In this document: positions 43,915 through 53,664 of the stretch, piece by piece
Layout of the letters: each line of letters begins with the position of its first letter
How positions within the stretch are numbered: position 1 is the first letter of the stretch
Program-made: the position numbers and the translations under genes
The notes under the pieces: model-generated
The model's database searches: none
The model's input: the letters and a program-made list of their open reading frames with translations, nothing else
Told to the model about the DNA's origin: nothing
Source of the DNA: Paenibacillus sp. E222
Lineage (GTDB): Bacteria; Bacillota; Bacilli; Paenibacillales; Paenibacillaceae
Assembly: GCF_013401555.1 (NCBI RefSeq)
Contig: NZ_CP058552.1
Span: 6,324,001-6,388,000 of the forward strand
Direction: 5' to 3'
Length of the DNA stretch: 64,000 bases

Positions 43915-45333
43915 TTAATTTACCGATGCGATTCCGTTCGCATCAAAACGAACACCTGGCGAGAGCTGTGTCATCTGCTCCAATAGCAGTTTGTTAGCTT
44001 GATCCACCATCGGAATGGCCTGGCCCAACCCTGCCTCATAAGGAATAACCTTCATGCTGCATTTGGCATCCTTACTACAGCTCGCCTGAAAAACCGCTGT
44101 TTTCCACGTTTCCTCTGTCGTTGATTTCGAGAAAATAAAGTTGCCTGTACTATATGCAATCCATTTGCCTTTGTAGTACTCCACCCCTTGCAAGACATGG
44201 GGATGCCCGCCTATGACCAGATCGGCTCCGGCATCTACAAATTCATGTGCTAATCGAGTCTGATCATTATTTGGTGTGCTGACCCGTTCCTCTCCCCAGT
44301 GTGCAACAACAATAACCAAATCAGCCTTTTGACGGGCTTCCTGAATGGCTTTTACCGCCCCAGTAGAATCGTAGGTCTCGGCAACACCTGCCCGATTCCC
44401 TTCCGCTTTCCAGCTTGTTTCAGGTACAACCCGGCTGAAGCCAAGCAGTGCAATCTTCATGCCCTTGCGCTCCAGATATGCAGGTGCATAAGCCTCATCC
44501 CTGTTCATCCCCGCCCCTGTGTGCGCAATACCATATTGCTCAAGATAAGTTAATGTGTCGACCAAGCCTTCTATACCTTGATCCAGAATATGATTGTTGG
44601 CCAGATTCACGGCATCAAATCCTGCTGAAGCCATCGCTTCGAGCGCCTTTGGCGAAGATTTGTATACATAGGTTTTGTCTGCTGCACCAGTTCCACCAAG
44701 GGTTACGGGAGTTTCAAGGTTTCCAATGGTCAGATCATCTTCCTTGAACAAGTTGCCGAGCTTTGCAAAGGGATAGTCATAACCATTCTTCTCCAACAAT
44801 TCAGCCACTTTGCCTGAAAACTGAATATCACCCACAAAGTTAATGGTTACATCCTTCGCCGAATGAGAAGGCTGTGTCGTCCCAGTTCCTGCACCTTCGC
44901 TGCCCTTTGAACCGGAAGAACCCGAAGATGCGGGAGTATCCGTCGATTTTTTCGTTCCGGTATCTGTCTTTCCATTTGCCTTGGAGTCTGTAGCATCAGG
45001 CTTGCTCTCACCAGACTTACCGCCGGAATTTTCAGTGACCTGTTCATCAGAATCCTCCAATTCTTCATCCGGAGTATGACCTTTCTCCGAATCCGGTTCA
45101 GTTGAACTTACCTGATCACCGCCCTGTGGGCCCTCTTCATTGGCAGGTTCCTGCTTCACAGCCGTTTCTGTCACCACCGGGTCTATTTGCTGCTCCTGCA
45201 TGCCTACTGCGTAATAGATGCCGACGAGTCCAATTGCCGCAATTAATACCAGATTAATGATCCAAATCCGGCGTTTGCGGGCACGTTTCACTTTTTTCTT
45301 TTGTACACTTCGTTTTGATCTTGGGGGATACAT
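43915..45333 (-). CDS. CapA-family membrane-anchored protein
   Basis: Protein of 472 residues. A very basic N-terminus and one membrane helix (IWIINLVLIAAIGLVGIYYA) anchor it; then comes a Glu/Ser/Thr/Lys-rich linker of about 105 residues and a CapA metallophosphatase-like domain (residues 155-440) with INFVGDIQFSG, GNLETPV, NLANNHILDQG, VAHWGEE and IGGHPHVLQG. CapA proteins serve poly-gamma-glutamate or related anionic surface polymers; no capBC genes are here, so the substrate is open. GAGGAG lies seven bases ahead of the ATG. Confidence 0.9.
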   Translation of the reverse strand: MYPPRSKRSVQKKKVKRARKRRIWIINLVLIAAIGLVGIYYAVGMQEQQIDPVVTETAVKQEPANEEGPQGGDQVSSTEPDSEKGHTPDEELEDSDEQVTENSGGKSGESKPDATDSKANGKTDTGTKKSTDTPASSGSSGSKGSEGAGTGTTQPSHSAKDVTINFVGDIQFSGKVAELLEKNGYDYPFAKLGNLFKEDDLTIGNLETPVTLGGTGAADKTYVYKSSPKALEAMASAGFDAVNLANNHILDQGIEGLVDTLTYLEQYGIAHTGAGMNRDEAYAPAYLERKGMKIALLGFSRVVPETSWKAEGNRAGVAETYDSTGAVKAIQEARQKADLVIVVAHWGEERVSTPNNDQTRLAHEFVDAGADLVIGGHPHVLQGVEYYKGKWIAYSTGNFIFSKSTTEETWKTAVFQASCSKDAKCSMKVIPYEAGLGQAIPMVDQANKLLLEQMTQLSPGVRFDANGIASVN

Positions 45334-45461
45334 AGGCAGCTCCTCTTCTTCACAGCAATCCTTATCATATTATATCAGGCATATTCTGGATTTCCATCAT
45401 TCCTTGGAACTGCAAGTATTGAAAGAGTTCACATCTCTCCCCTTTTCGCTATATGGTGCAA

Positions 45462-45510
45462 AAAAAAGGCCGTCTCCCCTGTAGAAAAACTCTACGTTCG
45501 AGACAGCCAT
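45462..45510 (-). terminator. Terminator after the hem operon
   Basis: On the minus strand GGCTGTCTC pairs with GGAGACGGCC, with an inner GTAGA/CTAC stem, followed by eight T. Confidence 0.82.
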
Positions 45511-45518
45511 GTACGTTA

Positions 45519-46943
45519 TTATTTTGCAGCAATGAGTTGCGTAGCTTGAACTGACATTTCCTTCGCCTGTCTGATGCAGTCAGGCAAGCCTACCCCTTCA
45601 TAACCAGCACCCGCAATGTATACCCCCGGCAATTTGCGGCCAAGTTCCTCCCGGAGTGCTGCAATCTGCTGCAGATGGCCTACCGGATACTGTGGCATGG
45701 ATTTGCGAAGCCGAGTAATTTCCGAGAAGATCGGAACGGCTTCTACACCCATCGTTTCACGCAAGTCCTTGAGAACCAGGTCCGTCAGTGCATCATCCGG
45801 GAGTTCCACATTCTGTTCATCTCCAGAACGGCCAACGTAGCAACGAAGCAGTACTTTGTCATCCGGGCTGGTGTGCAGCCACTTGGTTGATGTCCAAGTA
45901 CATGCTGTAATATTGCGACCTTCCTTACGCGGAACGAGGAAACCAGATCCATCAAATACATGTTCGATATCCTTTTTCTCAAAAGCCAGCACCACATTCG
46001 CTACCGAAACGTAATTGATTGCATCCAGAGCCGCTGTATCCACATGTGGTTGCAGCAGTTCGGATGCAACATACGTAGGCACGGTAATGACTACATCATC
46101 TGCTTCAAGACGCTCTCCGTTATCCAGTTGAATGTTATATCTAGCCGCATCTCCATTCAGAACCTCCAGGGACTGAACAGAAGTGTTCAGCCGTTGATCC
46201 ACGTCCTGCAATTCATGTACAAGCGCGTGAACCAGACTCTGCAAACCCTGACGGAAGTTCAGAAAAGCACTTCTCTTCGTTCCCGTATGGGTCTCTGCCG
46301 GTTTGCGGCCAGTCATCATTCCCCGGATCAAACTACCATAATCCCGCTCCACTTCGCCGAATTGCGGGAAGGTTGCCTGAAGACTCAATCGCCGCATATC
46401 ACCTGCATAGATGCCTGCGAGCAATGGCTCAGTGAGGTTTTCCAGCACTTCCGCTCCAAGACGGCGTTCAATCATATAACCAAGCGATTCATCCTCCGTT
46501 GTACGACGGGGAGGGATAACAAAATCCATTAATGCACGCAGCTTGCCTGCCGGAGATACAAGACCACTTCTCAGAAACGGTCTTAACTCCGTCGGAATAC
46601 CGAGAACGAGTCCTGCCGGCATGGGATGCAACTTGCCACGCTGCATGATGTACGTTTTTTTGGATTCCGGATTTTGACTGACCAGTTCATGGTCCATTTC
46701 CAGCTCTTTGGCCAAATCAATCATCGCCGTTTTGCGGGCAAGGAAAGAATCCGGCCCCTTCTCAATAACGAACCCATCCCGGTGCAGCGTCTCAATCATG
46801 CCACCCATGGAAGAACTTTTCTCAACCAAGGTAATGACAGGTTCAACTCCTGCTTCCCGGTAATGCTTCCGGATATAAAATGCCGCGCTTAGGCCGGTCA
46901 GACCTCCGCCGACAACAACGACACGACGTTTATGGTCTTCCAT
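45519..46943 (-). CDS. hemY: Coproporphyrinogen III/protoporphyrinogen oxidase
   Basis: FAD enzyme that oxidises the porphyrinogen ring; in Firmicutes it makes coproporphyrin III (CgoX). The 474-residue protein has the dinucleotide motif VVVGGGLTGLSAAFYI, then EKSSSMGGMIETL, EKGPDSFL, and the C-terminal FAD block YIAGAGYEGVGLPDCI. Its ATG overlaps the hemH stop by one base (TAATG). Last gene of hemE-hemH-hemY, closed by a strong terminator. Confidence 0.94.
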   Translation of the reverse strand: MEDHKRRVVVVGGGLTGLSAAFYIRKHYREAGVEPVITLVEKSSSMGGMIETLHRDGFVIEKGPDSFLARKTAMIDLAKELEMDHELVSQNPESKKTYIMQRGKLHPMPAGLVLGIPTELRPFLRSGLVSPAGKLRALMDFVIPPRRTTEDESLGYMIERRLGAEVLENLTEPLLAGIYAGDMRRLSLQATFPQFGEVERDYGSLIRGMMTGRKPAETHTGTKRSAFLNFRQGLQSLVHALVHELQDVDQRLNTSVQSLEVLNGDAARYNIQLDNGERLEADDVVITVPTYVASELLQPHVDTAALDAINYVSVANVVLAFEKKDIEHVFDGSGFLVPRKEGRNITACTWTSTKWLHTSPDDKVLLRCYVGRSGDEQNVELPDDALTDLVLKDLRETMGVEAVPIFSEITRLRKSMPQYPVGHLQQIAALREELGRKLPGVYIAGAGYEGVGLPDCIRQAKEMSVQATQLIAAK

Positions 46944-47893
46944 TACTCATCCGTTCCTTGCTGCCATTGGCTAATAATGACGTCACTTAACGTTTCCATG
47001 TAAAGCGGGTCACTATTGAGAGAATCGATACGCATGAGGCGCATGTCGATCTCTTTCGCAATCGCTTTGGCCTCAATATCAAGATCATAGAGCACTTCCA
47101 GATGATCTGATACGAATCCAATCGGTGCTACAAGCACATCCTCCACCTGTTCACGAGCAAGCTCCTGAAGGGTATCCAGAATATCAGGCCCGAGCCAAGG
47201 CTCTGCTGTCCGCCCCGCACTTTGCCACGTGAACTGCCAGTTGGTAATTCCCAAACGGGATGCAATAACTTCCGAAGTCTCCAGCAGTTGCTGCGGATAT
47301 GGATCACCGATATCTACAATTCGCGCAGGCAGACTGTGTGCACTGAACAGCACTCGTACATCCCCGCGTTTGGCTCCCGCTTCCTCGAAAGCATCCAATT
47401 TGGCGCTAACACGTGTGGAGAGAGCTTGAATCAATTTTGGATGCAGGTGATAACTCTCAATAAAGGACATCTGGATACCCAGTTCTTCCGCTTTCTCACG
47501 AGCGCGCTTGATGTAGCTTCCTACACTCATCGTGGAGAAATGAGGTGCCAGTACGATGCCTATTGCAGTCTGAATTCCATCCTTCGCCATCTGTTCCACG
47601 CCATCCTCAATGAACGGATATGCATGCTTCAACCCTTGATAACAACGGAATTCAACTTCTTCTGAACGGCCATCCTCGTTTAACGTCTCCTGAAGGGCCT
47701 TAACCTGATTATCCGTGTTTTCCCGAAGAGGAAATACACCCCCAACGATCGCTTCATAACGGTCGGTCAATTCCTTCAGTTGTTCCGGTTCAGGCGGACG
47801 TCCTCTGCGGATATGTGTGTAGTATGCTTCAATACTTTCCATATTCTCAGGTGTGCCATACGACATCACCAGTACACCTACTGTATTAGTCAT
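46943..47893 (-). CDS. hemH: Ferrochelatase (coproporphyrin type)
   Basis: Inserts iron into coproporphyrin III (or protoporphyrin). The 316-residue protein shows MSYGTPENMESIEAYYTHIR, APHFSTMSVGSYIKRA (the catalytic His), FSAHSLPARI and GFVSDHLEVLYDLD with the conserved Glu. No [2Fe-2S] cysteines. Starts eight bases before the hemE stop and ends on the hemY start codon, so the three are translated in a tight chain. Confidence 0.95.
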   Translation of the reverse strand: MTNTVGVLVMSYGTPENMESIEAYYTHIRRGRPPEPEQLKELTDRYEAIVGGVFPLRENTDNQVKALQETLNEDGRSEEVEFRCYQGLKHAYPFIEDGVEQMAKDGIQTAIGIVLAPHFSTMSVGSYIKRAREKAEELGIQMSFIESYHLHPKLIQALSTRVSAKLDAFEEAGAKRGDVRVLFSAHSLPARIVDIGDPYPQQLLETSEVIASRLGITNWQFTWQSAGRTAEPWLGPDILDTLQELAREQVEDVLVAPIGFVSDHLEVLYDLDIEAKAIAKEIDMRLMRIDSLNSDPLYMETLSDVIISQWQQGTDE

Positions 47894-48950
47894 TAGTTAC
47901 CGTCACCCCAGTCTTCAAAGCTTCAGCGGAATATTCATGAATATACGCCGTGAGTTCTCTTAATTTATCCAATGATGCCTCAGGAAATAGTCCGTGCCCC
48001 AGATTGAAAATATACCCTGGCTCCTTGATGCCTTCATCAATAATCAGTTTGGCATGCTGCTTGATCAGATCCATCGGTGCAGTCAGCACATAAGGGTCCA
48101 AATTCCCTTGCACAGCAAATTTCCCGCCCAGTCGTTTACGTCCCTCGGAGATTGATACTCTCCAATCCAGCCCAATCACATCGGCTTGCAGATCATGCAG
48201 GGTTGGCAGCAATTCACCAGAAGCCACACCTGGGAAATAAATTTTCGGTACATTCAAATCCGATAATTCGGTAAAGATACGAGTAATCGTCGGCAACACA
48301 TACGTTCTAAAGTCGTTTGGCGAAAGTGCGCCCACCCAGCTGTCAAACAGTTGGAATGCTTTACCGCCGTTCGCAATGTGTGCACGGACATATGTAATCA
48401 CCATATCGCCCAGTTTTTGCATCAATTTATGCCACACTTCAGGTTCACTGTACATCATCGTTTTGGTACGTATGTACCCTTTGGAAGGTCGGCCTTCAAT
48501 CAAATAGCTGGCAATGGTAAACGGTGCACCGGCAAACGTAATCAAGGGTACATCCAGTTCCTTGTCCAGAATGCGAATCGTCTCCAGAATATGAGACAGA
48601 TCTCCTTCCACATCAATAGGACGCAAACGATCCACATCTGCCGCCGTGCGGATTGGATTGTCTATAACAGGTCCAATATTTTTAACAATATCAAAATCTA
48701 TACCGAGGGAAGCAACCGGATTCATAATATCGGAATACAAAATAGCCGCATCCACACCGAGTTTACGTACCGGCATGAGTGTAACTTCAGCTGCTAGCTC
48801 AGGTTGACGGCAAATTTCGAGCAAAGAATACTTTTCTTTAATCTTGCGATATTCGGGATCATAACGCCCAGCCTGACGCATGTACCACACGGGAACACGG
48901 TCCACCTGCTGTTTGAAGCTGGCTTGAATCAGACGATCATTATAGCTCAT
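47886..48950 (-). CDS. hemE: Uroporphyrinogen decarboxylase
   Basis: Converts uroporphyrinogen III to coproporphyrinogen III. The 354-residue protein has VPVWYMRQAGRYDPEYR and the Asp-bearing AAILYSDIMNP, and FAGAPFTIASYLIEG. GGAGG eight bases ahead sets the ATG at 48950; a TTG at 48965 is part of the ribosome binding site. First gene of the hem operon. The rest of the pathway (hemQ/chdC) is outside the window. Confidence 0.96.
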   Translation of the reverse strand: MSYNDRLIQASFKQQVDRVPVWYMRQAGRYDPEYRKIKEKYSLLEICRQPELAAEVTLMPVRKLGVDAAILYSDIMNPVASLGIDFDIVKNIGPVIDNPIRTAADVDRLRPIDVEGDLSHILETIRILDKELDVPLITFAGAPFTIASYLIEGRPSKGYIRTKTMMYSEPEVWHKLMQKLGDMVITYVRAHIANGGKAFQLFDSWVGALSPNDFRTYVLPTITRIFTELSDLNVPKIYFPGVASGELLPTLHDLQADVIGLDWRVSISEGRKRLGGKFAVQGNLDPYVLTAPMDLIKQHAKLIIDEGIKEPGYIFNLGHGLFPEASLDKLRELTAYIHEYSAEALKTGVTVTND

Positions 48951-49086
48951 GTAAGAAGCCTCCAATAGTTTTTGGACTCATAAATAACATTATGCCCTTT
49001 TTAAAGAGCAGTAACAACCACGTGTCGATCTGTTCCGATGACAATACTATGACATTCCTTACATCCCCTCACTCATATGCAAATTA

Positions 49087-49095
49087 TGTTATAAT
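49087..49095 (+). promoter_or_regulatory. Extended -10 promoter for the MFS gene
   Basis: TGTTATAAT (TGn-TATAAT) lies about 60 bases ahead of the TTG start. Confidence 0.45.
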
Positions 49096-49154
49096 GAAAG
49101 AATCGTGTTTTTTTGAAACGTTGCAGAAACGATCTGAAAGGAAGTGAAAGCACT

Positions 49155-50366
49155 TTGAAAACGTGGAAAGTAAACCTCATTGTGCTTTGGTTTGGACAAT
49201 TTCTGGTCAACTCGGGCATGACCATGATTACCCCGTTTTTGTCCCTTTATCTCGCCAAGGATCTTGGCGTGGTTGGTGAGCATGAGATTGGCATATGGGC
49301 GGGATTTATATTTGCTGCCAACTTCCTCACCTCATTTTTGTTCCAGCCCTTGTGGGGCAAATTGTCCGACAAGTACGGCCGGAAAATTATGTTGCTGCGT
49401 TCCGGCTTCGGGATGGCGATCGTAATTGCCTTAATGGGTTTTGCACAGAACCCGTGGCAGCTCCTTTTATTACGGTTGCTTAACGGTACGATCTCCGGCT
49501 TCAACCCGGCAGCAGTTGCGCTGATCTCGGGTACAACGCCGAAGGATCGCATGGGTTTCGCCATGGGCATCAGCCAGTCCGGTCAGGTGGCCGGTACGAT
49601 TCTGGGTCCGCTGATCGGCGGTTTGCTCGCTGATGCAGTGGGCTTCCGCCCGATCTTCTATATTACTGGCGGACTGATCTTCGCAGCTTCGATGCTCGCC
49701 ATGTTCCTGGTCAGAGAGAAGTTTGACCGCAAAGAAGCGGCCAAACTGCCGGAACAATCCGTATTGTCCGGTCTGAAGGAACTGAACAAGTCTCCCCAAT
49801 TACCTGCCTTGTTCGCTGTAACATTCCTGCTGCAATTTGCCATGATCAGCCCGATGTCACTCTTGCCGCTGTATGTACAGAAACTACACGGTTCGGATGT
49901 CAACGTGGCCTTCTGGGCAGGTCTTGTCGGTGCAGTCACGGGACTCTCCAACATGGCCATGTCCCCGATTCTCGGGAAGCTCAGCGACAGGATAGGTTCA
50001 CACAAAGTACTTACGTTTTCTCTTATAGGAACAGGGCTCATGCTTATACCTCAGGCTTTCGTGCAGACGGTATGGCAGCTCATTCTCGTCCGTTTCATGA
50101 TGGGTGTGTTCATGGGTGGCCTGCTTCCGAGTGTCAACGCGCTCATTCGCTCCTATACGCCAGATAGCATGATTAGCCGGGCCTTCAGCTTCAATACGAG
50201 TACACTCGCGCTCGGTAACATGCTTGGAGCCGTAATCGGCGGCTTTATGGCCGGGTTCATTGGCATCGAAGGACTGTTCATCGTCTCCGGTGGGCTGCTG
50301 CTGCTCAACATGATGTGGGTAAGACTCAAGCTGTACCGAAAGCCCCCTCTGATCAGAGAACCATGA
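49155..50366 (+). CDS. MFS multidrug exporter, MdtG-like
   Basis: Drug:proton antiporter of 403 residues with twelve helices. The A motif is GKLSDKYGRKIMLL, the C motif SQSGQVAGTILGPLIGGLLAD, and a second A-like motif (GKLSDRIGSHK) marks the C-terminal half, a typical DHA1 layout. It starts at the TTG at 49155, with AAGGAAGTGA ahead; an upstream ATG at 49113 adds 14 residues in front of the first helix and lacks the site. It is convergent with the P450 gene. Confidence 0.88.
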   Translation: MKTWKVNLIVLWFGQFLVNSGMTMITPFLSLYLAKDLGVVGEHEIGIWAGFIFAANFLTSFLFQPLWGKLSDKYGRKIMLLRSGFGMAIVIALMGFAQNPWQLLLLRLLNGTISGFNPAAVALISGTTPKDRMGFAMGISQSGQVAGTILGPLIGGLLADAVGFRPIFYITGGLIFAASMLAMFLVREKFDRKEAAKLPEQSVLSGLKELNKSPQLPALFAVTFLLQFAMISPMSLLPLYVQKLHGSDVNVAFWAGLVGAVTGLSNMAMSPILGKLSDRIGSHKVLTFSLIGTGLMLIPQAFVQTVWQLILVRFMMGVFMGGLLPSVNALIRSYTPDSMISRAFSFNTSTLALGNMLGAVIGGFMAGFIGIEGLFIVSGGLLLLNMMWVRLKLYRKPPLIREP

Positions 50367-50395
50367 CGCTTGAATTCAAATGATATTTTGCTCTT

Positions 50396-50444
50396 AAAAA
50401 AAGCCGCTTTCAGCGCCTACTATTAGGCAAGAAAGCGGCTTTTG
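50396..50444. terminator. Bidirectional terminator between MFS and P450 genes
   Basis: AAAAGCCGCTTTC pairs with GAAAGCGGCTTTT, with an inner GCCTA/TAGGC stem. Confidence 0.88.
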
Positions 50445-50474
50445 GCATTGATTTGCTCAAACCTCAACATTGAT

Positions 50475-51701
50475 TCATTGAGCCATCGAGTCAGATGGCT
50501 TGTAAATTGAACTTGTGAATTGAATCGGATATTCTTTCACGCCAAATACAAAAGCACTTTGAATCGGCTGCAAAACGGTTTCCGGCACAAGCTGAATGTC
50601 TTCCATTTGCCGAAGCATCGTCTGAAGTACAACCCTCGCCTCCAGTCGTGCAAGCGGCGCTCCGAGACAGAAGTGAATACCAAATCCAAAACCCATATGT
50701 CTGTTCGGCTTGCGATCGGGCACGAACTTCTCTGCCTGATCGAATTGGGCGATATCCCGGTTGGCCGATCCTACCCAGGATATCACCTGTTCCCCTGCCT
50801 GAATTGTTTGTCCGTTCAATTCTACGTTTTCTTTGGCGATACGCCCAATGGCCACAATCGGCGGATAATAACGCAGCGTTTCCTCTACCGCAGTCGGAAT
50901 AAGCTCAGGGTGTTCTCGCAGCTGCTGTTGAAGCTCAGGCTGCTCTGACAGAATACGAACAGCATTGGTAATCAGATTGGTTGTGGTTTCATTACCGGCA
51001 GCAAGTAACAAGATGCAAAATCCGACCACTTCCTCTGCCGTTAGCTTCTCCCCTTCAATCTCTGCAGAAAGCAGTAAAGAGATCAGGTCATCCTCTGGTC
51101 GCTGACGTCTTTCTTCCATTATGGCCGTGAAGTAGCTCGCCAGCTCCTGCTGGTTCCGTTTCTTTTCTTCCATCAATTCCTGGAAAGCATCATCACTGTC
51201 ATCCCGCGCCCCCTTAACGAGTGCATCAGACCAGTCTTTGAACTTCTGGCGATCTGTTGCAGGGACGCCTATCAATTCGGCGATCACGATAACCGGAAGT
51301 GGAGTGGCAAGATCATCGATAAGACGCATACGACCTTCTGAAAAATGCGGAGTCAATAATTCATCAGCGATTTCCTGAATCCGCGGAGCTAACGCTTCAA
51401 TCGCTTTAGGTGTGAACGCCTGATTAACCAGATCCCGCAATTGCTTGTGCTTCGGCGGATCTGTAGTCAGCATGCTGGCGTTAGCGCGATCACGTTCAGA
51501 AGAGAACAGTTTAGGGTTTTTTAACACATATTGCACATCTTCATAACGGAAAACATCCCAGCATTCTCGATGGTTGTCATAGCGGACTGGAGTATTGTCA
51601 CGAAGTTCAGCGTACACCTGGAAGGGAAGTAATTGCTGCTCCACCGCCTCCAGCTCCCGGATCGGAATGTAATTGGCATACTTTCTGGGTGCTCGGTTCA
51701 T
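50475..51701 (-). CDS. Cytochrome P450, class I bacterial type
   Basis: Heme monooxygenase of 408 residues. The I-helix is LLLAAGNETTTNLI, the ExxR motif is EETLRYYP, and the heme-binding loop is FGFGIHFCLGAPLAR with the Cys thiolate. It resembles the CYP107/CYP109-type soluble enzymes of Bacillales. No ferredoxin gene is adjacent, so it relies on partners elsewhere. GGAGGAG lies five bases ahead of the ATG at 51701. Substrate unknown. Confidence 0.94.
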   Translation of the reverse strand: MNRAPRKYANYIPIRELEAVEQQLLPFQVYAELRDNTPVRYDNHRECWDVFRYEDVQYVLKNPKLFSSERDRANASMLTTDPPKHKQLRDLVNQAFTPKAIEALAPRIQEIADELLTPHFSEGRMRLIDDLATPLPVIVIAELIGVPATDRQKFKDWSDALVKGARDDSDDAFQELMEEKKRNQQELASYFTAIMEERRQRPEDDLISLLLSAEIEGEKLTAEEVVGFCILLLAAGNETTTNLITNAVRILSEQPELQQQLREHPELIPTAVEETLRYYPPIVAIGRIAKENVELNGQTIQAGEQVISWVGSANRDIAQFDQAEKFVPDRKPNRHMGFGFGIHFCLGAPLARLEARVVLQTMLRQMEDIQLVPETVLQPIQSAFVFGVKEYPIQFTSSIYKPSDSMAQ

Positions 51702-52110
51702 CGTTTCTCCTCCAATCATTAATATATATTTATTTACATATAGAAATCACCTTTTATTATAGACTTAACGCTGTGGGCATACAAATATTTGGCAATAATT
51801 GAGCCTCCTTTCCTAGAACGTATTACAAAAATCGTCAAGACCTGCTAATTTATACCCCAGTGCTATTCGTCTTAGATAAGATCACTTCTGCTATGGACGA
51901 TCCTGCAACACTTCCCCCCAATTTTTTCGATACCCTATCAGGTCAAAAGACTTATATGTAATAAAATATGACACAAAAATTCATATAGTATAATTTCACA
52001 CTCCTTATTCTCTTTTTCACCTTCTCATATTTATCCATAAAACCTCATAAATACACTGTATACTCTATATATCTATCAATGTAACCGATTACTCTACTCA
52101 TATCTATAAT
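51702..52110. other. AT-rich intergenic region without recognised genes
   Basis: About 400 bases of strongly AT-rich sequence between the P450 gene and the asparaginase promoter. I find no convincing open frame with a ribosome binding site, and no strong hairpin terminator. It holds the 5' regions of both divergent genes. Confidence 0.5.
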
Positions 52111-52127
52111 TGTCATATTATTTAACA
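52111..52127 (+). promoter_or_regulatory. GlnR/TnrA box upstream of asparaginase
   Basis: TGTCA, seven bases, TAACA: an exact fit to TGTNAN7TNACA. Its centre lies about 50 bases before the predicted transcription start, the position expected for activation by TnrA-type regulators. Confidence 0.7.
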
Positions 52128-52156
52128 TGAAATACAATCAATTTGAAATCACTACA

Positions 52157-52162
52157 TATAAT
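52157..52162 (+). promoter_or_regulatory. -10 element of the asparaginase promoter
   Basis: TATAAT with no good -35 at 17 bases, as expected for a promoter that needs an activator. Start near 52169. Confidence 0.5.
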
Positions 52163-52208
52163 CCTCAAAAAACATCACACGAAACTAACCTGAAGGAGAG
52201 TGCTTTTC

Positions 52209-53420
52209 ATGAAAAAAACTTCAAATCTTCGTCCTTGGGCTGTATGGAGCACAGCTGCTTTGACAGCTCTGACCATCTCCCTGTCCCCAATTGGAACCTA
52301 TGCGGCTCATGCGGCTACGGTAGAAGTGAGCGGTACAACCAGTGCAGTTCAGACCGCATCATCCACTCCGGCTCGCAATACAACCATCCCTGTGCTATCG
52401 GATTCGTTCAAACAATCCGCTCTGCCTAATGTTCTGGTCATTGGGACGGGTGGTACGATTGCAGGTCAATCCGAGGATGCAACCAGCTTCCAGAACTATA
52501 AGGCCGGTACACTCCCGATTGGAGAAATGGTCGACGCCTTACCGGACAAACAGAAGATTGCAGATGTTAGCACACTCCAATTCGGAAATTCAGGCTCAGG
52601 CTCTTATACCATGGCTGATCTCTATGACTTGTCTCAGACGGTAGACAAGGCTCTGGCTCAGTATGACAGCGTTGTGGTTACCACAGGTACAGATACCATG
52701 GAGGAAATCGCCTACTTCCTCGACATGACCGTACAAAGTGATAAACCCGTCGTCATTACAGGGTCCATGCGCCCTTGGACCGTTATCGGCTCCGATGCAC
52801 AAGCGAATCTGTACAACGCCATCAAGCTCGCAGGCAGCGGGCGCACCACTTCATTTGGGACCGTGCTGATGTTGAACGATACGATTCAACTGGCGCGCGG
52901 CGTGACCAAAACGAATGATTATCGAACTGACACGTTCGAAACCCCGATGCTTGGTGCAGTAGGTTATATTGATGAAGAAAACATTCGAATTTATCGTGCC
53001 CCTGCACGTGCCTTGAAGCCTGAAGGTGCATTGAAACCGGCCTTTGACCTGAGCAAAATCACCAAGGCAGATCTCTCCAAGGTGGAAATTGCCATTTCCT
53101 ATCAGGAAGCTGGCGGCGAGGCTATTGAAGGATTTGTGAAAGGCGGCGCCAAGGGGATCGTAACGTCCGGTACCGGAGCAGGCGGTATCTCCAAAGCAAT
53201 GGGACAAGCACGCACCAAAGCGGTGGAGGATGGCGTCATCTTCGTAACGACCACTCGGACAGGTTCAGGCAGTGTATATGGCGGAGGGAAAGGTGTTATT
53301 GCCGGTGACAACCTCAGTCCTCAGCAAGCACGCATTTTGTTGATGCTCGGACTGTCCTTCAGCGATGATTTTGACACGATTAAAAAATGGTTCGAGACTT
53401 ATGGAACGCCGGAAGTTTAA
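52209..53420 (+). CDS. ansZ: Exported L-asparaginase, type II
   Basis: Hydrolyses asparagine to aspartate and ammonia outside the cell. The 403-residue preprotein has a long signal peptide (KKTSNLRPWAVWSTAALTAL onward, probable cleavage at AHA, about residue 37) and an asparaginase domain with the nucleophile motif IGTGGTIAGQ and the second Thr motif TTGTDTMEE. AAGGAGAG lies eight bases ahead of the ATG at 52209. A GlnR/TnrA box upstream suggests nitrogen-controlled expression. A terminator follows. Confidence 0.94.
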   Translation: MKKTSNLRPWAVWSTAALTALTISLSPIGTYAAHAATVEVSGTTSAVQTASSTPARNTTIPVLSDSFKQSALPNVLVIGTGGTIAGQSEDATSFQNYKAGTLPIGEMVDALPDKQKIADVSTLQFGNSGSGSYTMADLYDLSQTVDKALAQYDSVVVTTGTDTMEEIAYFLDMTVQSDKPVVITGSMRPWTVIGSDAQANLYNAIKLAGSGRTTSFGTVLMLNDTIQLARGVTKTNDYRTDTFETPMLGAVGYIDEENIRIYRAPARALKPEGALKPAFDLSKITKADLSKVEIAISYQEAGGEAIEGFVKGGAKGIVTSGTGAGGISKAMGQARTKAVEDGVIFVTTTRTGSGSVYGGGKGVIAGDNLSPQQARILLMLGLSFSDDFDTIKKWFETYGTPEV

Positions 53421-53450
53421 TAAGGCACTCATCACTTTATATCTTTAAAG

Positions 53451-53507
53451 AAAACAAGAGACGATTCACTCCCTGCCTCAGGGTTGTGATCGTCTCTTGT
53501 TTTTGTA
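53451..53507 (+). terminator. Terminator after the asparaginase gene
   Basis: AACAAGAGACGAT pairs with ATCGTCTCTTGTT, with an inner CCCTG/CAGGG stem, followed by TTTT. Confidence 0.88.
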
Positions 53508-53664
53508 ACATTGTCCCTCCATCTCCTGCATTGAAGATTTAGGTGCAACACGGATATCGTTCCATCTATATACTGACTTATTTATTTCAGTGGATGAGCG
53601 CAGAAACAGAAAAAACCGCTTGAATGACGTTCCAGCCGAAGCTTTGTCCTGTAAGCTGATATGC

